A stretch of DNA of 64,000 nucleotides, from positions 1 through 64,000 of the forward strand of contig NZ_BPQP01000019.1 in NCBI RefSeq assembly GCF_022179305.1, given 5' to 3'. Below are positions 51,401-58,428 of the stretch, piece after piece; position 1 is the stretch's first letter, and each line of letters begins with the position of its first letter. Source of the DNA: Methylobacterium iners. GTDB taxonomy: Bacteria > Pseudomonadota > Alphaproteobacteria > Rhizobiales > Beijerinckiaceae. The notes beneath the pieces were generated by a model, which was not told the origin of the DNA, ran no database searches, and was given only the letters and a program-made list of their open reading frames with translations. The position numbers and the translations under genes were made by a program.

Positions 51401-52743
51401 TACTGGGTGAAGAGCTTAGCCGATCGCTGTTGGAGGCCGCCGGCCTCAATGACTATTCGATCGCGCTCCAGGATGTGGGCTACGCCTCGGCAATTCTCGC
51501 TAAACTTTTCGTTCCGCGAGTGCGGGAGTGGCTTTCAATGTGCGATCCGAAGGGCGACGCAAGCACAAATCATCATTTCAGCTGGCACATGCGCCAGGCC
51601 ATCTGGATCCTTATGAAGAACGGCAGCGAGGACGACCGCCGTTTTGTCGAGGCGGAAGCAGTGCGTCGTTTAGTCGAAAACCTTGATGATACTAGCGCCG
51701 AGCTATGGCTTCCAGCTTTGCTTCACCTCAATGCGTCTGTAGGTGTAGAGCTACTGGAACTCCGTCTCAGCGGTGTAGAGATAACAAAACTCGGGCGCGG
51801 CGCGCAGTTGTTTGGCAATCTATTCGAACGTAATGGAAATTATAGCGTCGACCTGGGTGGAGCAGGCTTCACGCCTAATGTGCTCTTACGCCTGCTGCGC
51901 CTCGCTTACACGCATATTCGCCGCGAAGACGACGAAATGCACGAAGGCAGCTACACTCCTGGACCGCGCGACGATGCAGAGCGCGCGCGCAGCGCCGTCC
52001 TAAGCGCTCTGCTTTCCGCATCGGGCCCCGAGGGCTGGAATGCCAAGCTCGAGATGGCGGGCGATCCCCTATTCGGACACCTTAGAGATCGCACTCGAGC
52101 TGTGGCAGAAGGAAAAGCCGCTGAGGAGGCCGACAGCACCTCGCTCACGGAAGCCGACTGTGTAGCACTCGACAGAAATGGTGAGGCGCCGCCATCGACG
52201 CGCGATGCGATGTTCGCGCTGATGCGGGATCGCCTCGAAGACATCGATGATCTCTTATTGCAAGACGTTTCACCGCGCGCAGCCTGGGCGCTCATCAAAG
52301 ACGAACATGTCATGCGGCGTGAGCTAACCCGCGTGCTGCGTGACGCAGCTCGAGGAAGTTACACCGCCGATCAAGAGGCTGTAACAGCAGATGAGAAAGA
52401 AACGGACATTCGACTTCGCTCAATCAACTCCGGCCAACAGGCCACAATTGAATTGAAGCTTGGCGATCAAGGTTGGTCTGGACGTGACCTTTTTAGGACT
52501 GTGCGCGAGCAACTTTTAGCGAAGTATATGGCAGCCGAAGAATGCCGCTCGGGTTGCCTGCTCATAACCCTCGCGGCGGATAAGAAATGGCAGCATCCCC
52601 ATACAGGCAACCGAATTGATTTTGTTGAACTGATAGATTTGCTTAACGAGGAGTGTGATGCGATTTCGCGGGAGCTTGGGGGCATGGCGAAACTCATGAC
52701 GAAAGGCCTCGACTTGCGACCGCGCCTCGGTCGTGAGGGCTGA
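48406..52743 (+). CDS. STAND/NACHT-like ATPase with C-terminal PD-(D/E)XK-type nuclease; candidate anti-phage protein
   Basis: 1,445 residues; AAGGA is 5 bp before the ATG. The NTPase has Walker A LLISEAGVGKT (53-63), Walker B TFFLDSIDE (117-125), a sensor-like RIIITTRP (152-159) and a winged-helix end FHHRSVVEFLAAKRL (369-383), the FxHxSxxEFLAAxxL signature of NACHT proteins. A helical, repeat-like sensor region follows (about 400-1290). The C-terminus has DIRLRSINSGQQATIELKLG (Asp-1334, Glu-1349, Lys-1351) and QLLAKY (1369-1374), a PD-(D/E)XK arrangement. Family knowledge: Avs/bNACHT proteins sense phage products and activate an effector. Here the effector would be C-terminal, whereas Avs nucleases are usually N-terminal. 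Codon use is lower in GC than the chromosome. Defence function is inference. Confidence 0.85.
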   Translation: MPQLVSDHVDITRTFHDLSDADMADIEKASALMKYGWGGGFGWDEVLRSQRVLLISEAGVGKTHECKAQMARLRACGAAAFFLELGTLATTAPIDMLCPDEVARFEIWLGSQEETATFFLDSIDELKLTQGNFKLALTRFSRALAGQLARARIIITTRPVPFERELIQAYLPIPRPVQTAATASDFADKVLEGNKAEDTLSDSTEPKAWRNIGLMPLSREQQRQLAVGQNITDPDALLDDIHARDAGEFAGRPQDLIELCADWRDHHRIRSHRQQVCANVEVKLKPRADREERAGLSHDDAIEGASRLALAALLTRKLTLRHSAASDLVSASEPALDVSKILVDWQPAAQDTLLQRALFGFASYGRVRFHHRSVVEFLAAKRLDVLISSRGAPIKAIKRLLFAETAQGAIVVRPSMRPVAAWLASWHATVFDDLVRVDPTVLLDHGDPQVLSSAQRSRALEAYVDRYGRGGWRGLQTPAVQVHRFASPELAGAVAGLWDRSIENSEVRELLLRLIAAGRMTACADLAHAVALRGDAPMHERILAINALISLNDARLDALSASIETDVSRWPAAVARRAMVELFPKHMPVERLKRIADRAPGDRNALGEYKYRLRHEIAAAPLEAAYLDGIREALSDLISAGLEWNEAQFPHLRTSRFDLLPALTAACFRQAAEGVRTDAWIQSSLLVIRTSKREYGDEQPVKQLRETISALPAEARERAFWEEAALLNRVRPMKDVYHRVYELTHETGISLGDETDGAWVRRRLTDTTQPLEQREMMLWAELVFLNRGIVDHRTLLEQLKLLVADAPHLVAIIDERLKPREETEQMRRWQTESAKQKWRKEQRAAKAHASWVAFWQEIVRDPEAVFHPDRAHATAWHLWRAMERSGPRSREAGWNRQLIEHHFGKEVADRLRIAMMAAWRKDMPSLASERPEGEKNAYLVNWQFGLAGIVAEAEDINWAKRLTLAEAELACRYAPIQLNGFPSWLEGLAVEHPAAIDRVLGEELSRSLLEAAGLNDYSIALQDVGYASAILAKLFVPRVREWLSMCDPKGDASTNHHFSWHMRQAIWILMKNGSEDDRRFVEAEAVRRLVENLDDTSAELWLPALLHLNASVGVELLELRLSGVEITKLGRGAQLFGNLFERNGNYSVDLGGAGFTPNVLLRLLRLAYTHIRREDDEMHEGSYTPGPRDDAERARSAVLSALLSASGPEGWNAKLEMAGDPLFGHLRDRTRAVAEGKAAEEADSTSLTEADCVALDRNGEAPPSTRDAMFALMRDRLEDIDDLLLQDVSPRAAWALIKDEHVMRRELTRVLRDAARGSYTADQEAVTADEKETDIRLRSINSGQQATIELKLGDQGWSGRDLFRTVREQLLAKYMAAEECRSGCLLITLAADKKWQHPHTGNRIDFVELIDLLNEECDAISRELGGMAKLMTKGLDLRPRLGREG

Positions 52744-52875
52744 ACATTCCGCGATCAGGCGCGACCAATGCTTGAGTGCAGTTACGGTTTCGCGACGACC
52801 TCGTACCCTGAAGCCTGCACCAGGGATTGGAGTAAAAGGGCAGAGCGGACACCGAGCGAACTCGGGTCGAGTGTC

Positions 52876-53469
52876 CTAGCTCGCCTTATCCTTCAGGACT
52901 GCTTGGTGTAGCTTCTGCAGCCAATGCTCAGCATGCGCTGCTCGCTTCTCGGCGCGCTTAGCGCGTTCCTCAGCCGCCGCAACACGCGCTCGATTGGCCT
53001 TTGTCTCCTCGGCCATCTCGCGGATGGCCCGTAGGGTGTCCGACCAGGCGAGCTCGTCGCCCCCTGTGGTCTCGATTTCATTGATAGGCTCAGCTTCGAG
53101 GTTGGTTGAACCAGCGCTCAGCATGATTGCAGTCTCCAGCAGATTTCCGGTGGCAAGAGACAGGGCGTGCTCGGCATGAGTTAGCAATCGACACTTGCCG
53201 TCGTCGACGAGCATGAGGCGGACCCCAAGAGCTCCTGTGATCAGCGGGAGGGTCTCCTGTCCAATCGCTCGGGCGTTTCGAGCTCGATTAGGCTTCGCGC
53301 TAATCTCAACCTTGCTGCAGTAGCTGTCCGGCCACCCCGCAATGTGATCGACCGCCGCTTGCGAAAGCCCGAGTTGGTGCCGCCGCGCGACGAAGTTGGC
53401 GACAAGATCGGCGTACGTTTCGATGAGCACTGGAGCTCGAGCATCCGAGCTAGGTTTCAGCGAGGGCAC
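52876..53469 (-). CDS. HTH protein with C-terminal coiled coil
   Basis: 197 residues starting GTG. An XRE-like N-terminal part (YADLVANFVARRHQLGLSQAAVDHIAGWPDSYCSKVE), a middle segment GVRLMLVDDGKCRLLTH and a C-terminal coiled coil (REMAEETKANRARVAAAEERAKRAEKRAAHAEHWLQKLHQAVLKDK). Such proteins are common on Rhizobiales mobile elements; a regulator is likely. It is convergent with the STAND gene, 132 bp away. Confidence 0.7.
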   Translation of the reverse strand: MPSLKPSSDARAPVLIETYADLVANFVARRHQLGLSQAAVDHIAGWPDSYCSKVEISAKPNRARNARAIGQETLPLITGALGVRLMLVDDGKCRLLTHAEHALSLATGNLLETAIMLSAGSTNLEAEPINEIETTGGDELAWSDTLRAIREMAEETKANRARVAAAEERAKRAEKRAAHAEHWLQKLHQAVLKDKAS

Positions 53470-53478
53470 GCTGCCGTC

Positions 53479-53688
53479 TCAGCGGTCGATTGGGTAAGCG
53501 CTGGTGGGAATGGCCGGCAGCGTGCCGCCGACGATGAACATTCGCGTCACGGGCGCGGTCGCTTGCGCCTTGGTGAAGGGCCGCATCGACCACTCGTCGG
53601 GATGGGTCGTCACGGCTTCACGGACGTTGATGGAGTACATCTCCACCGGGCCGTCCTTGACATGATAGGCGATCACCTTTTTCGGCAT
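53479..53688 (-). CDS. Small hypothetical protein
   Basis: 69 residues from the ATG at 53686-53688 with AGGAGA 7 bp upstream: MPKKVIAYHVKDGPVEMYSINVREAVTTHPDEWSMRPFTKAQATAPVTRM. No domain recognised. It lies between the HTH and the structural-like gene on the same strand, probably one transcript. Confidence 0.6.
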   Translation of the reverse strand: MPKKVIAYHVKDGPVEMYSINVREAVTTHPDEWSMRPFTKAQATAPVTRMFIVGGTLPAIPTSAYPIDR

Positions 53689-53724
53689 TGCTGGTCTCCT
53701 GCTTCATGCCCGCGTGGGATGGGA

Positions 53725-54156
53725 TCAGCGTTCGCTGAGGTAGGCGGAAAGCTTGATGGAGGGCGCTGTCCCGAAGAGGACCGCGTTCAGCCGAACGAAC
53801 GTGTATTCGGTGCCGCCCTGTTCGTTTGAGACGTCGAGCGCATAGCGGCCGTCCGGGCTCGTCCTAGCGCCACCGATGCGCGCGCCGGATGCGCCGAGCT
53901 CGATGTGAGCCAGGTTCTCGATTGGCGCGAAGGTGAAGCTGTCGTTGTTGCAGCCCTGAAGGACCAGCACACACCGCTCATTGCCGGCGGTGGTCTTGAT
54001 GGCCTCAACGTCGAGGACAAGGCTGGTGTCCTGGCGGCCGGCGCCGAGCTTGAGGACCACATCCGATCCAAAGCGCTGGATCACACCGGACGCTGTCAGC
54101 GTGGCGTCCTCCGTGAACTTGGTCAGGGTGTCGAGGGGGAAGTACCGCTTGGCCAT
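53725..54156 (-). CDS. Hypothetical protein, possibly a phage structural/capsid-decoration protein
   Basis: 143 residues, AGGAG 8 bp before the ATG at 54154-54156. A beta-rich sequence without catalytic motifs (DATLTASGVIQRFGSDVVLKLGAGRQDTSLVLDVEAIKTTAGNERCVLVLQGCNND; ALDVSNEQGGTEYTFVRLNAVLFGTAPSIKLSAYLSER). The overall look recalls small capsid-cement (Bbp16-like) proteins, but the resemblance is weak and from memory. Structure prediction would decide. Confidence 0.6.
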   Translation of the reverse strand: MAKRYFPLDTLTKFTEDATLTASGVIQRFGSDVVLKLGAGRQDTSLVLDVEAIKTTAGNERCVLVLQGCNNDSFTFAPIENLAHIELGASGARIGGARTSPDGRYALDVSNEQGGTEYTFVRLNAVLFGTAPSIKLSAYLSER

Positions 54157-54180
54157 GGATGGGCTCCTATTCGCGTCGGG

Positions 54181-54429
54181 TTAGATGAGGCTGGGGCGGG
54201 GCCGCTGAACCGGCGGCGGTGGTGCCGGCCGCTGTTGGGCGGCGGACCACGCCTCCAAGCCGGCAAGCGGGTAGAGAACCTTGCCGCCGTGCTTCCGGTA
54301 TGACGGGCCAACGCCGCGCGAGCGCCAGTTCCGCAGCGTCGCCCTCGCGAGGCCGAGGAATTGAGCCGCTTCCGCCCCATCCAGCGGTGCTGTGATTATC
54401 CTGGTCGATGTCACCTGCCGTCGCTCCAT
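54181..54429 (-). CDS. AlpA/MerR-like helix-turn-helix protein
   Basis: 82 residues. LDGAEAAQFLGLARATLRNWRSRGVGPSYRKHGGKVLYPLAGLEAWSAAQQR is a helix_turn_helix_17/AlpA-type winged HTH (excisionase family), followed by a Pro-rich tail. In satellites and prophages such proteins are excision factors or late-gene regulators. It is the first gene of a leftward set (54429 to 52876) and borders the repeat block at 54718-54820. Confidence 0.8.
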   Translation of the reverse strand: MERRQVTSTRIITAPLDGAEAAQFLGLARATLRNWRSRGVGPSYRKHGGKVLYPLAGLEAWSAAQQRPAPPPPVQRPRPSLI

Positions 54430-54717
54430 CGGGTCACTTCAGGAGCTTCGCGCAGAGCGGATCGGGCCGCACCGCACAGGTATTGCGAGCGACTGCGGGT
54501 GACGGTTTGGGAGGTCGCTTGAATGACCGTCCGCCCCGCCACGATCACGCCAGCGCCACGTCAGGGCTAAGCCGCCGTCTGCGCACGCAATTTATGCTCA
54601 AGGGAAGTGTTTCAGGGGAGGATCAGGCGGGAATGGTGGTGTTCAGGGCGAGAGCGGGGGCGCCAGACATTCGCGCTCAGCCTCGCCTGCCCTGGCCGGT
54701 CAGAGACGGCCCGTTCT

Positions 54718-54820
54718 CCACCTCCACCACTCCAGTCCCCCTAAAGGGGACTGGAGAACTGGAGAACTGGAGAACTCCGGCTCTCCACTCCACCTCCACT
54801 CCAGTTTGAGAACTGGAGAA
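54718..54820. repeat. CTGGAG iteron-like repeats and hairpins, possible replication origin
   Basis: A perfect 11-bp hairpin (CTCCAGTCCCC 54730-54740 / GGGGACTGGAG 54746-54756) is followed by three head-to-tail copies of ACTGGAGA and by a second perfect hairpin (CTCCAGTT 54799-54806 / AACTGGAG 54811-54818). It lies in the largest gene-free stretch of the element (54430-55242), which has no other recognisable content. The element encodes a RepA-like helicase, so an origin is a reasonable guess. The ORFs over the repeats are low-complexity (SSSPV-type) and probably not genes. Confidence 0.6.
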
Positions 54821-55242
54821 AACGGGCAGGATCCTCCCATACGCTTCCCAACGAAGCGCCAGACAGCGGGCAAGGCTGCAGCACCGCCGCAAGCCATTGA
54901 TATCGCTTCGGATCGTCTCGCTCGCTCAGCCGGTAGCTACTGATTGCGGTTCAGTGGCTCAGCGCGATCGGCTGGATCTCAGCTCCCTCGAGAGCCGAGA
55001 AGGTGGGCGCGCAGTGCCCGGCCGGGGAGCATCAGGGCAGGCGCGGATCCAGACGGCGGCCAATCCTGCGCGAAGGCCCCCTGGGGATGCCGGGGGAGGG
55101 AAAATGGCGGCGGAATCGTCAGTTCCTCACTCAAGCGCGCGACGGACCCTGAAAACTTCCGGCCTGGAATTTTCTGACCTGCGAATTGTCGACGGATCAT
55201 CACGGTATCGAGGACAGTTCTCAGATCAGGAGGGTGTCCGCC

Positions 55243-55425
55243 ATGGCCGATCCCCAGAACCCGTCGACCGACCCAATTGCTCAGGGAGCGAGAGCCCACG
55301 CACTCGGCCGTCCGCGGGATGCCTGCCCGTATCCTGCTGGCTCGGAGGAGCGCGCAGCCTGGCTGGAAGGTTACGACGGCACACCGCGCGACCGCGAACC
55401 CGATCTGCAGCCGGGCGCGGGCTAA
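55243..55425 (+). CDS. Small RMF/CrpP-like protein
   Basis: 60 residues from the ATG at 55243 with AGGAGGG 8 bp upstream. IAQGARAHALGRPRDACPYPAGSEERAAWLEGYDGT matches the G-x-x-A-x5-CPY-x-x-G-S-x-x-x-x-WLxGY pattern of ribosome modulation factor and CrpP-type proteins. RMF inactivates ribosomes in stationary phase; CrpP was described as a plasmid-borne RMF-like protein. Small homologues are frequent on alphaproteobacterial phages and islands. Role here unknown. Confidence 0.75.
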   Translation: MADPQNPSTDPIAQGARAHALGRPRDACPYPAGSEERAAWLEGYDGTPRDREPDLQPGAG

Positions 55426-55608
55426 GCTGCCAATCCTCAAAATCTCGAGGAACGCAGCGTGGCCACATTAACTGTGACGCAAATGTCGCGGCTCAGCGTA
55501 AAATTTCTGAGTAGGCGAATCGCCAAGTTCTCGCCACATTCAGGACTGGCCGCCAGCCTGTGATCCAAGGACGGATCGCAACATCAGCGCGGCATCGGAA
55601 CGGCGACG

Positions 55609-55836
55609 ATGGCTGCCTCGGTCCTAGAATCCTCATCGGCACCAACTGCTGAGCCTGAGTTCGACGCAATGCGAGCAAGAGCTCTCGACCATGCGAAGCG
55701 CTTCCGCGCTTTGGCTTGGATCGCGCTGAGGGACGGTTCGCCGAAGGCCGATCTGCGAGCCTCAAATGCTCGTGCTGCCGCCCGGTCGATCATCCGACAT
55801 GCCAAGTCGCTCTCAAGCCCTGTTGCCTGTGGGTAG
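55609..55836 (+). CDS. Possible small hypothetical protein
   Basis: 75 residues: MAASVLESSSAPTAEPEFDAMRARALDHAKRFRALAWIALRDGSPKADLRASNARAAARSIIRHAKSL, mainly helical. An antisense ORF of similar size overlaps it, and neither has family support. The 55426-55840 interval otherwise holds nothing recognisable. Confidence 0.3.
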   Translation: MAASVLESSSAPTAEPEFDAMRARALDHAKRFRALAWIALRDGSPKADLRASNARAAARSIIRHAKSLSSPVACG

Positions 55837-55840
55837 TGTC

Positions 55841-56347
55841 TCAGTTCGAGATTTGATTGTTTCCGGCTTGAGCCATCAGGCGTTCGGCCTGAGCCGCAAC
55901 GCCTTGGCAGATTTCTACGACCTGTCGCTTATCAGCGTGCTTCATAAGGCTATTAAGCAATTGGCCTACAAGCTGAACGTTTTCTCGGCAGTATACGCCG
56001 CCCATACTTATAGGCGTTATGCAATCGATGCTTGCATTTAAAGGGAAGTATTCGCCCTTAGTCGCCCTGTATGTGAGCGGAAGCCCACTCATCGCGCAAA
56101 GTCCGGCCTGCTTGCGCCAAATTTCTTTCAGGTCTTCTCTAGTAAGCGCCGCCCGTGACTTGCCTTCTATTCTATTATTCTTGTAAAGAAGTCTGTTGAG
56201 ATACAAATCTATGTTGCTATCTATCTTTGCATATTGATTGCTTGTGCTGCGGTTTGATCTACCCCGGCATGTCTCGCTACAATACTTTTGAGAGTGCCTA
56301 TTAGAAGCAAATGATGAACCGCACTTGGTGCAGATGTGAATCGGCAA
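55841..56347 (-). CDS. HNH-type endonuclease-like protein with N-terminal zinc finger
   Basis: 168 residues from a TTG at 56345-56347, with GGGAG upstream and directly after the TAA of the preceding gene. The N-terminal zinc finger is CTKCGSSFASNRHSQKYCSETCRG. The C-terminal half is GLCAMSGLPLTY ... SIDCITPISMGGVYCRENVQLVGQLLNSLMK, an HNH-like fold of the kind beside phage terminases. The usual HNH His is not obvious (CITP where DHIxP is expected), so activity is uncertain. The DNA is strikingly AT-rich for this genome, showing recent acquisition. Confidence 0.7.
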   Translation of the reverse strand: MPIHICTKCGSSFASNRHSQKYCSETCRGRSNRSTSNQYAKIDSNIDLYLNRLLYKNNRIEGKSRAALTREDLKEIWRKQAGLCAMSGLPLTYRATKGEYFPLNASIDCITPISMGGVYCRENVQLVGQLLNSLMKHADKRQVVEICQGVAAQAERLMAQAGNNQISN

Positions 56348-56530
56348 TTAATTCTCCCGGCTCCTTCGATATGGCCCGCCCTTACTTGGATTGGGCGATG
56401 CGACCTCTACAAGCGTCCCCACATCCTTGATGCTCCGCAGCCGAGCATACGCCACCGGGAGGTCGTGCGCGAGGGAACGGAGTAGGAACACAACTCGGGT
56501 TCGGTCGGCCCAGATTTCAAACTGAGACAC
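56348..56530 (-). CDS. Small hypothetical protein coupled to the HNH gene
   Basis: 60 residues starting GTG: MSQFEIWADRTRVVFLLRSLAHDLPVAYARLRSIKDVGTLVEVASPNPSKG. Its TAA is immediately followed by the TTG start of the HNH gene (TAATTG). No domain recognised. Confidence 0.45.
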   Translation of the reverse strand: MSQFEIWADRTRVVFLLRSLAHDLPVAYARLRSIKDVGTLVEVASPNPSKGGPYRRSREN

Positions 56531-56683
56531 TACCTGCCTGTGCCGAGGCTTGCGAGCTGGTCAGACCCGCAGCCTGACGCGATAGCCCGTACGATGGCAC
56601 GCTGAGCCTGATCTACCACGCCCACGCAGTTCGATTTAAACGGCACGAACCTCTCCTCGGGCGCGTCGAGCGCATGAGGTGTT

Positions 56684-56998
56684 ATGCAAAATCGAAACTG
56701 CCTGCTCGAAACGGAATGCGCGCTCGCTAAGACGGACCTCATCTGGCGGGACGAAGTCACGCAACGCTTCGGGCCCGACAGCGTGCTGACCCTCGGCCAT
56801 CGCGAGCAAGCAAAGGGTGAGGATGGAACGCCGATGCGCCGTGCTTTCGAAGCCCGCGGTCAAGCGGTCGCAGCCTGGCGCAACGCTCGGCGGCAGATAC
56901 GTTTCGGCGCCGGCACATACGCCGGACGCAATCAGTCGTCGCCCAAGTCGACGCGGTTGGTCAGCGCGGACATCGCAGGAGCTGGCCGGCTGGCCTGA
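56684..56998 (+). CDS. Doubtful ORF in an otherwise unassigned interval
   Basis: 104 residues (MQNRNCLLETECALAKTDLIWRDEVTQRFGPDSVLTLGHREQAKGEDGTPMRRAFEARGQAVAAWRN) on the strand opposite its neighbours, overlapping the end of the next gene by 67 bp; GAGGTG is 3 bp before the ATG. Minus-strand ORFs over the same DNA are no more convincing. I see no clear gene in 56531-56931. Confidence 0.25.
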   Translation: MQNRNCLLETECALAKTDLIWRDEVTQRFGPDSVLTLGHREQAKGEDGTPMRRAFEARGQAVAAWRNARRQIRFGAGTYAGRNQSSPKSTRLVSADIAGAGRLA

Positions 56999-57459
56999 AG
57001 GTCCAAGACCGGCCGCTCGGGTTCGGGATCGTCGCTGAGGTCAATCACCAAGCCAGGTCCGATCGAAACTCCGATTGACAGCCGTGCACTCGGGCGCGGA
57101 TCAGCGATATCGAGATACTTGCAGGCCTCCAGCGCCACCTTCTTGTCGGCCGCAGAGGCATCCGGCTTGAAACCGTCCTCGCGCAGCTTCAGCGCCAGGG
57201 CGATGTTCCGAGGGCCTGCCGCGGTGCGTATCGAGACCATGCGCCGGGACACCTCTCCCTGGAAGTCAGGCATCATCATCCGAACCCGTGCGAGCTTCTG
57301 CGCAATACCGGTGGCCTTGGCCGCCTCGAGCACCGGCACACCATCCGTAATCGCGTCGAGCCACGCCTCCTCACGCGCATCGAACCCACGCTCGGCGATC
57401 TGCCGACGAATCTTCCGGCGGGCGGCGGTGGTCGCGCGGCGGGTCTGGGTAGGGGTCAT
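56932..57459 (-). CDS. HTH protein, possibly terminase-small-subunit-like
   Basis: 175 residues. The basic N-terminus (TRRATTAARRKIRRQIAERG) is followed by FDAREEAWLDAITDGVPVLEAAKATGIAQKLARVRMMMPDFQGEVSRRM, an HTH arrangement like phage small-terminase and phBC6A51-type proteins. A C-terminal region GVSIGPGLVIDLSDDPEPERPV resembles the end of many small terminase-like proteins. No large terminase is present, which fits a satellite that redirects a helper's packaging. The assignment is tentative. Confidence 0.55.
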   Translation of the reverse strand: MTPTQTRRATTAARRKIRRQIAERGFDAREEAWLDAITDGVPVLEAAKATGIAQKLARVRMMMPDFQGEVSRRMVSIRTAAGPRNIALALKLREDGFKPDASAADKKVALEACKYLDIADPRPSARLSIGVSIGPGLVIDLSDDPEPERPVLDLQASRPAPAMSALTNRVDLGDD

Positions 57460-57467
57460 CGCAGTCC

Positions 57468-57788
57468 TCAGAAAGGGGTCTCATCATTGGGCATGGCGCC
57501 CGTGTCCGCTGTCTCACGCTCGCGCCGCATCGGGATCGGACGGTTAGGTGAAGGTCTACGCCTAGCGCCCGCGGCCGGCGCAGGGCGATCGCCGCTCGGC
57601 TTGGGCTTCTTGGGTACCACGTACGCATCCCAGGTCGCCACCGAGCCATATTCGGGCGTGGCATCGTCGTCCCGAAAGACGAGCACGACCGCATCGCCGA
57701 GCCAGCCGCGGAAGTACGTGCGGCCCTCACTGCTGCGGTACTCGCGCAGCGTGAGGAGCTTCACCCGGGGGTCGCGGTCGGCAATCAT
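57468..57788 (-). CDS. Hypothetical protein of the replication cluster
   Basis: 106 residues: a compact N-terminal domain (DPRVKLLTLREYRSSEGRTYFRGWLGDAVVLVFRDDDATPEYGSVATWDAYVVPK) and a disordered Pro/Arg tail. It reads like the 'single-strand DNA/primase-adjacent' hypotheticals of Methylobacterium prophages. Start overlaps the upstream stop as ATGA (57785-57788). Confidence 0.6.
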   Translation of the reverse strand: MIADRDPRVKLLTLREYRSSEGRTYFRGWLGDAVVLVFRDDDATPEYGSVATWDAYVVPKKPKPSGDRPAPAAGARRRPSPNRPIPMRRERETADTGAMPNDETPF

Positions 57789-58408
57789 GCCGCGTCTTCC
57801 TCGTCGAGGAGGCGGCGATCCTTCGGTGCGACTTGCAGGGACAGACGCGAGATCTCGGCAAGTGTGCCGTGCGTGGCCGCACTCTCTCCCTTCCCCATAA
57901 GTCGCGCGAGACCGGAGGCGAAAACGGCTGAGGTGAAGTAGAGCACGTCCTTCGAGTTGTGTGCCCTATCAGCGTCGACCACGCCGAGCGCAATTACCTT
58001 GTCGACGAGCGCGTTCCGCTCGTTTGCCAGCGGCACCACGGCCGCGAGCGCACGGTCAATCTCCTCGCTCGCGGAAACGATCTTCTCGGCGAGCTGAAGG
58101 GTTTGTCTGATGGCAGTGCGCTTCGCGCTGGCACGTTCGGTCGCGCTGACCTCCGCATGGAGGCGCAGTGCTTCTGCCAAGGCAGCTTTCCGGTTACGAA
58201 GGCGCTCTCGAAGCGCGGTCTCATCGCGCTCAATCGCGGCGAGCTCGTCGACCGCTGCTTGATCACCCCGCATCGCGTAAAGCGCGACCGCCAGTCGTCG
58301 CTTCTCAATCTGACCAAGATGGTGCTCTGCTTCTTCGATCTTATTGGAGGCTTCGGCAATGATCCGACCGAGATCACCAGAAGTCAGACTTTCAGTTGAC
58401 ACAGTCAT
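57785..58408 (-). CDS. Coiled-coil hypothetical protein
   Basis: 207 residues from the ATG at 58406-58408 (GGAG 7 bp upstream; a GTG at 58427-58429 is less likely). Almost wholly helical (IIAEASNKIEEAEHHLGQIEKRRLAVALYAMRGDQAAVDELAAIERDETALRERLRNRKAALAEALRLHAEVSATERASAK), with a short C-terminal segment. No known domain. It sits between the helicase and the small hypothetical gene, coupled on both sides or nearly so. Confidence 0.65.
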   Translation of the reverse strand: MTVSTESLTSGDLGRIIAEASNKIEEAEHHLGQIEKRRLAVALYAMRGDQAAVDELAAIERDETALRERLRNRKAALAEALRLHAEVSATERASAKRTAIRQTLQLAEKIVSASEEIDRALAAVVPLANERNALVDKVIALGVVDADRAHNSKDVLYFTSAVFASGLARLMGKGESAATHGTLAEISRLSLQVAPKDRRLLDEEDAA

Positions 58409-58428
58409 AACGCTACTCCACTTGTACA

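Noticed and set aside
54677-54897. Two minus-strand ORFs with FSSSPV-type sequence over the repeat block
   Set aside because: Sequence is a direct read-out of the CTGGAG repeats; no family support.
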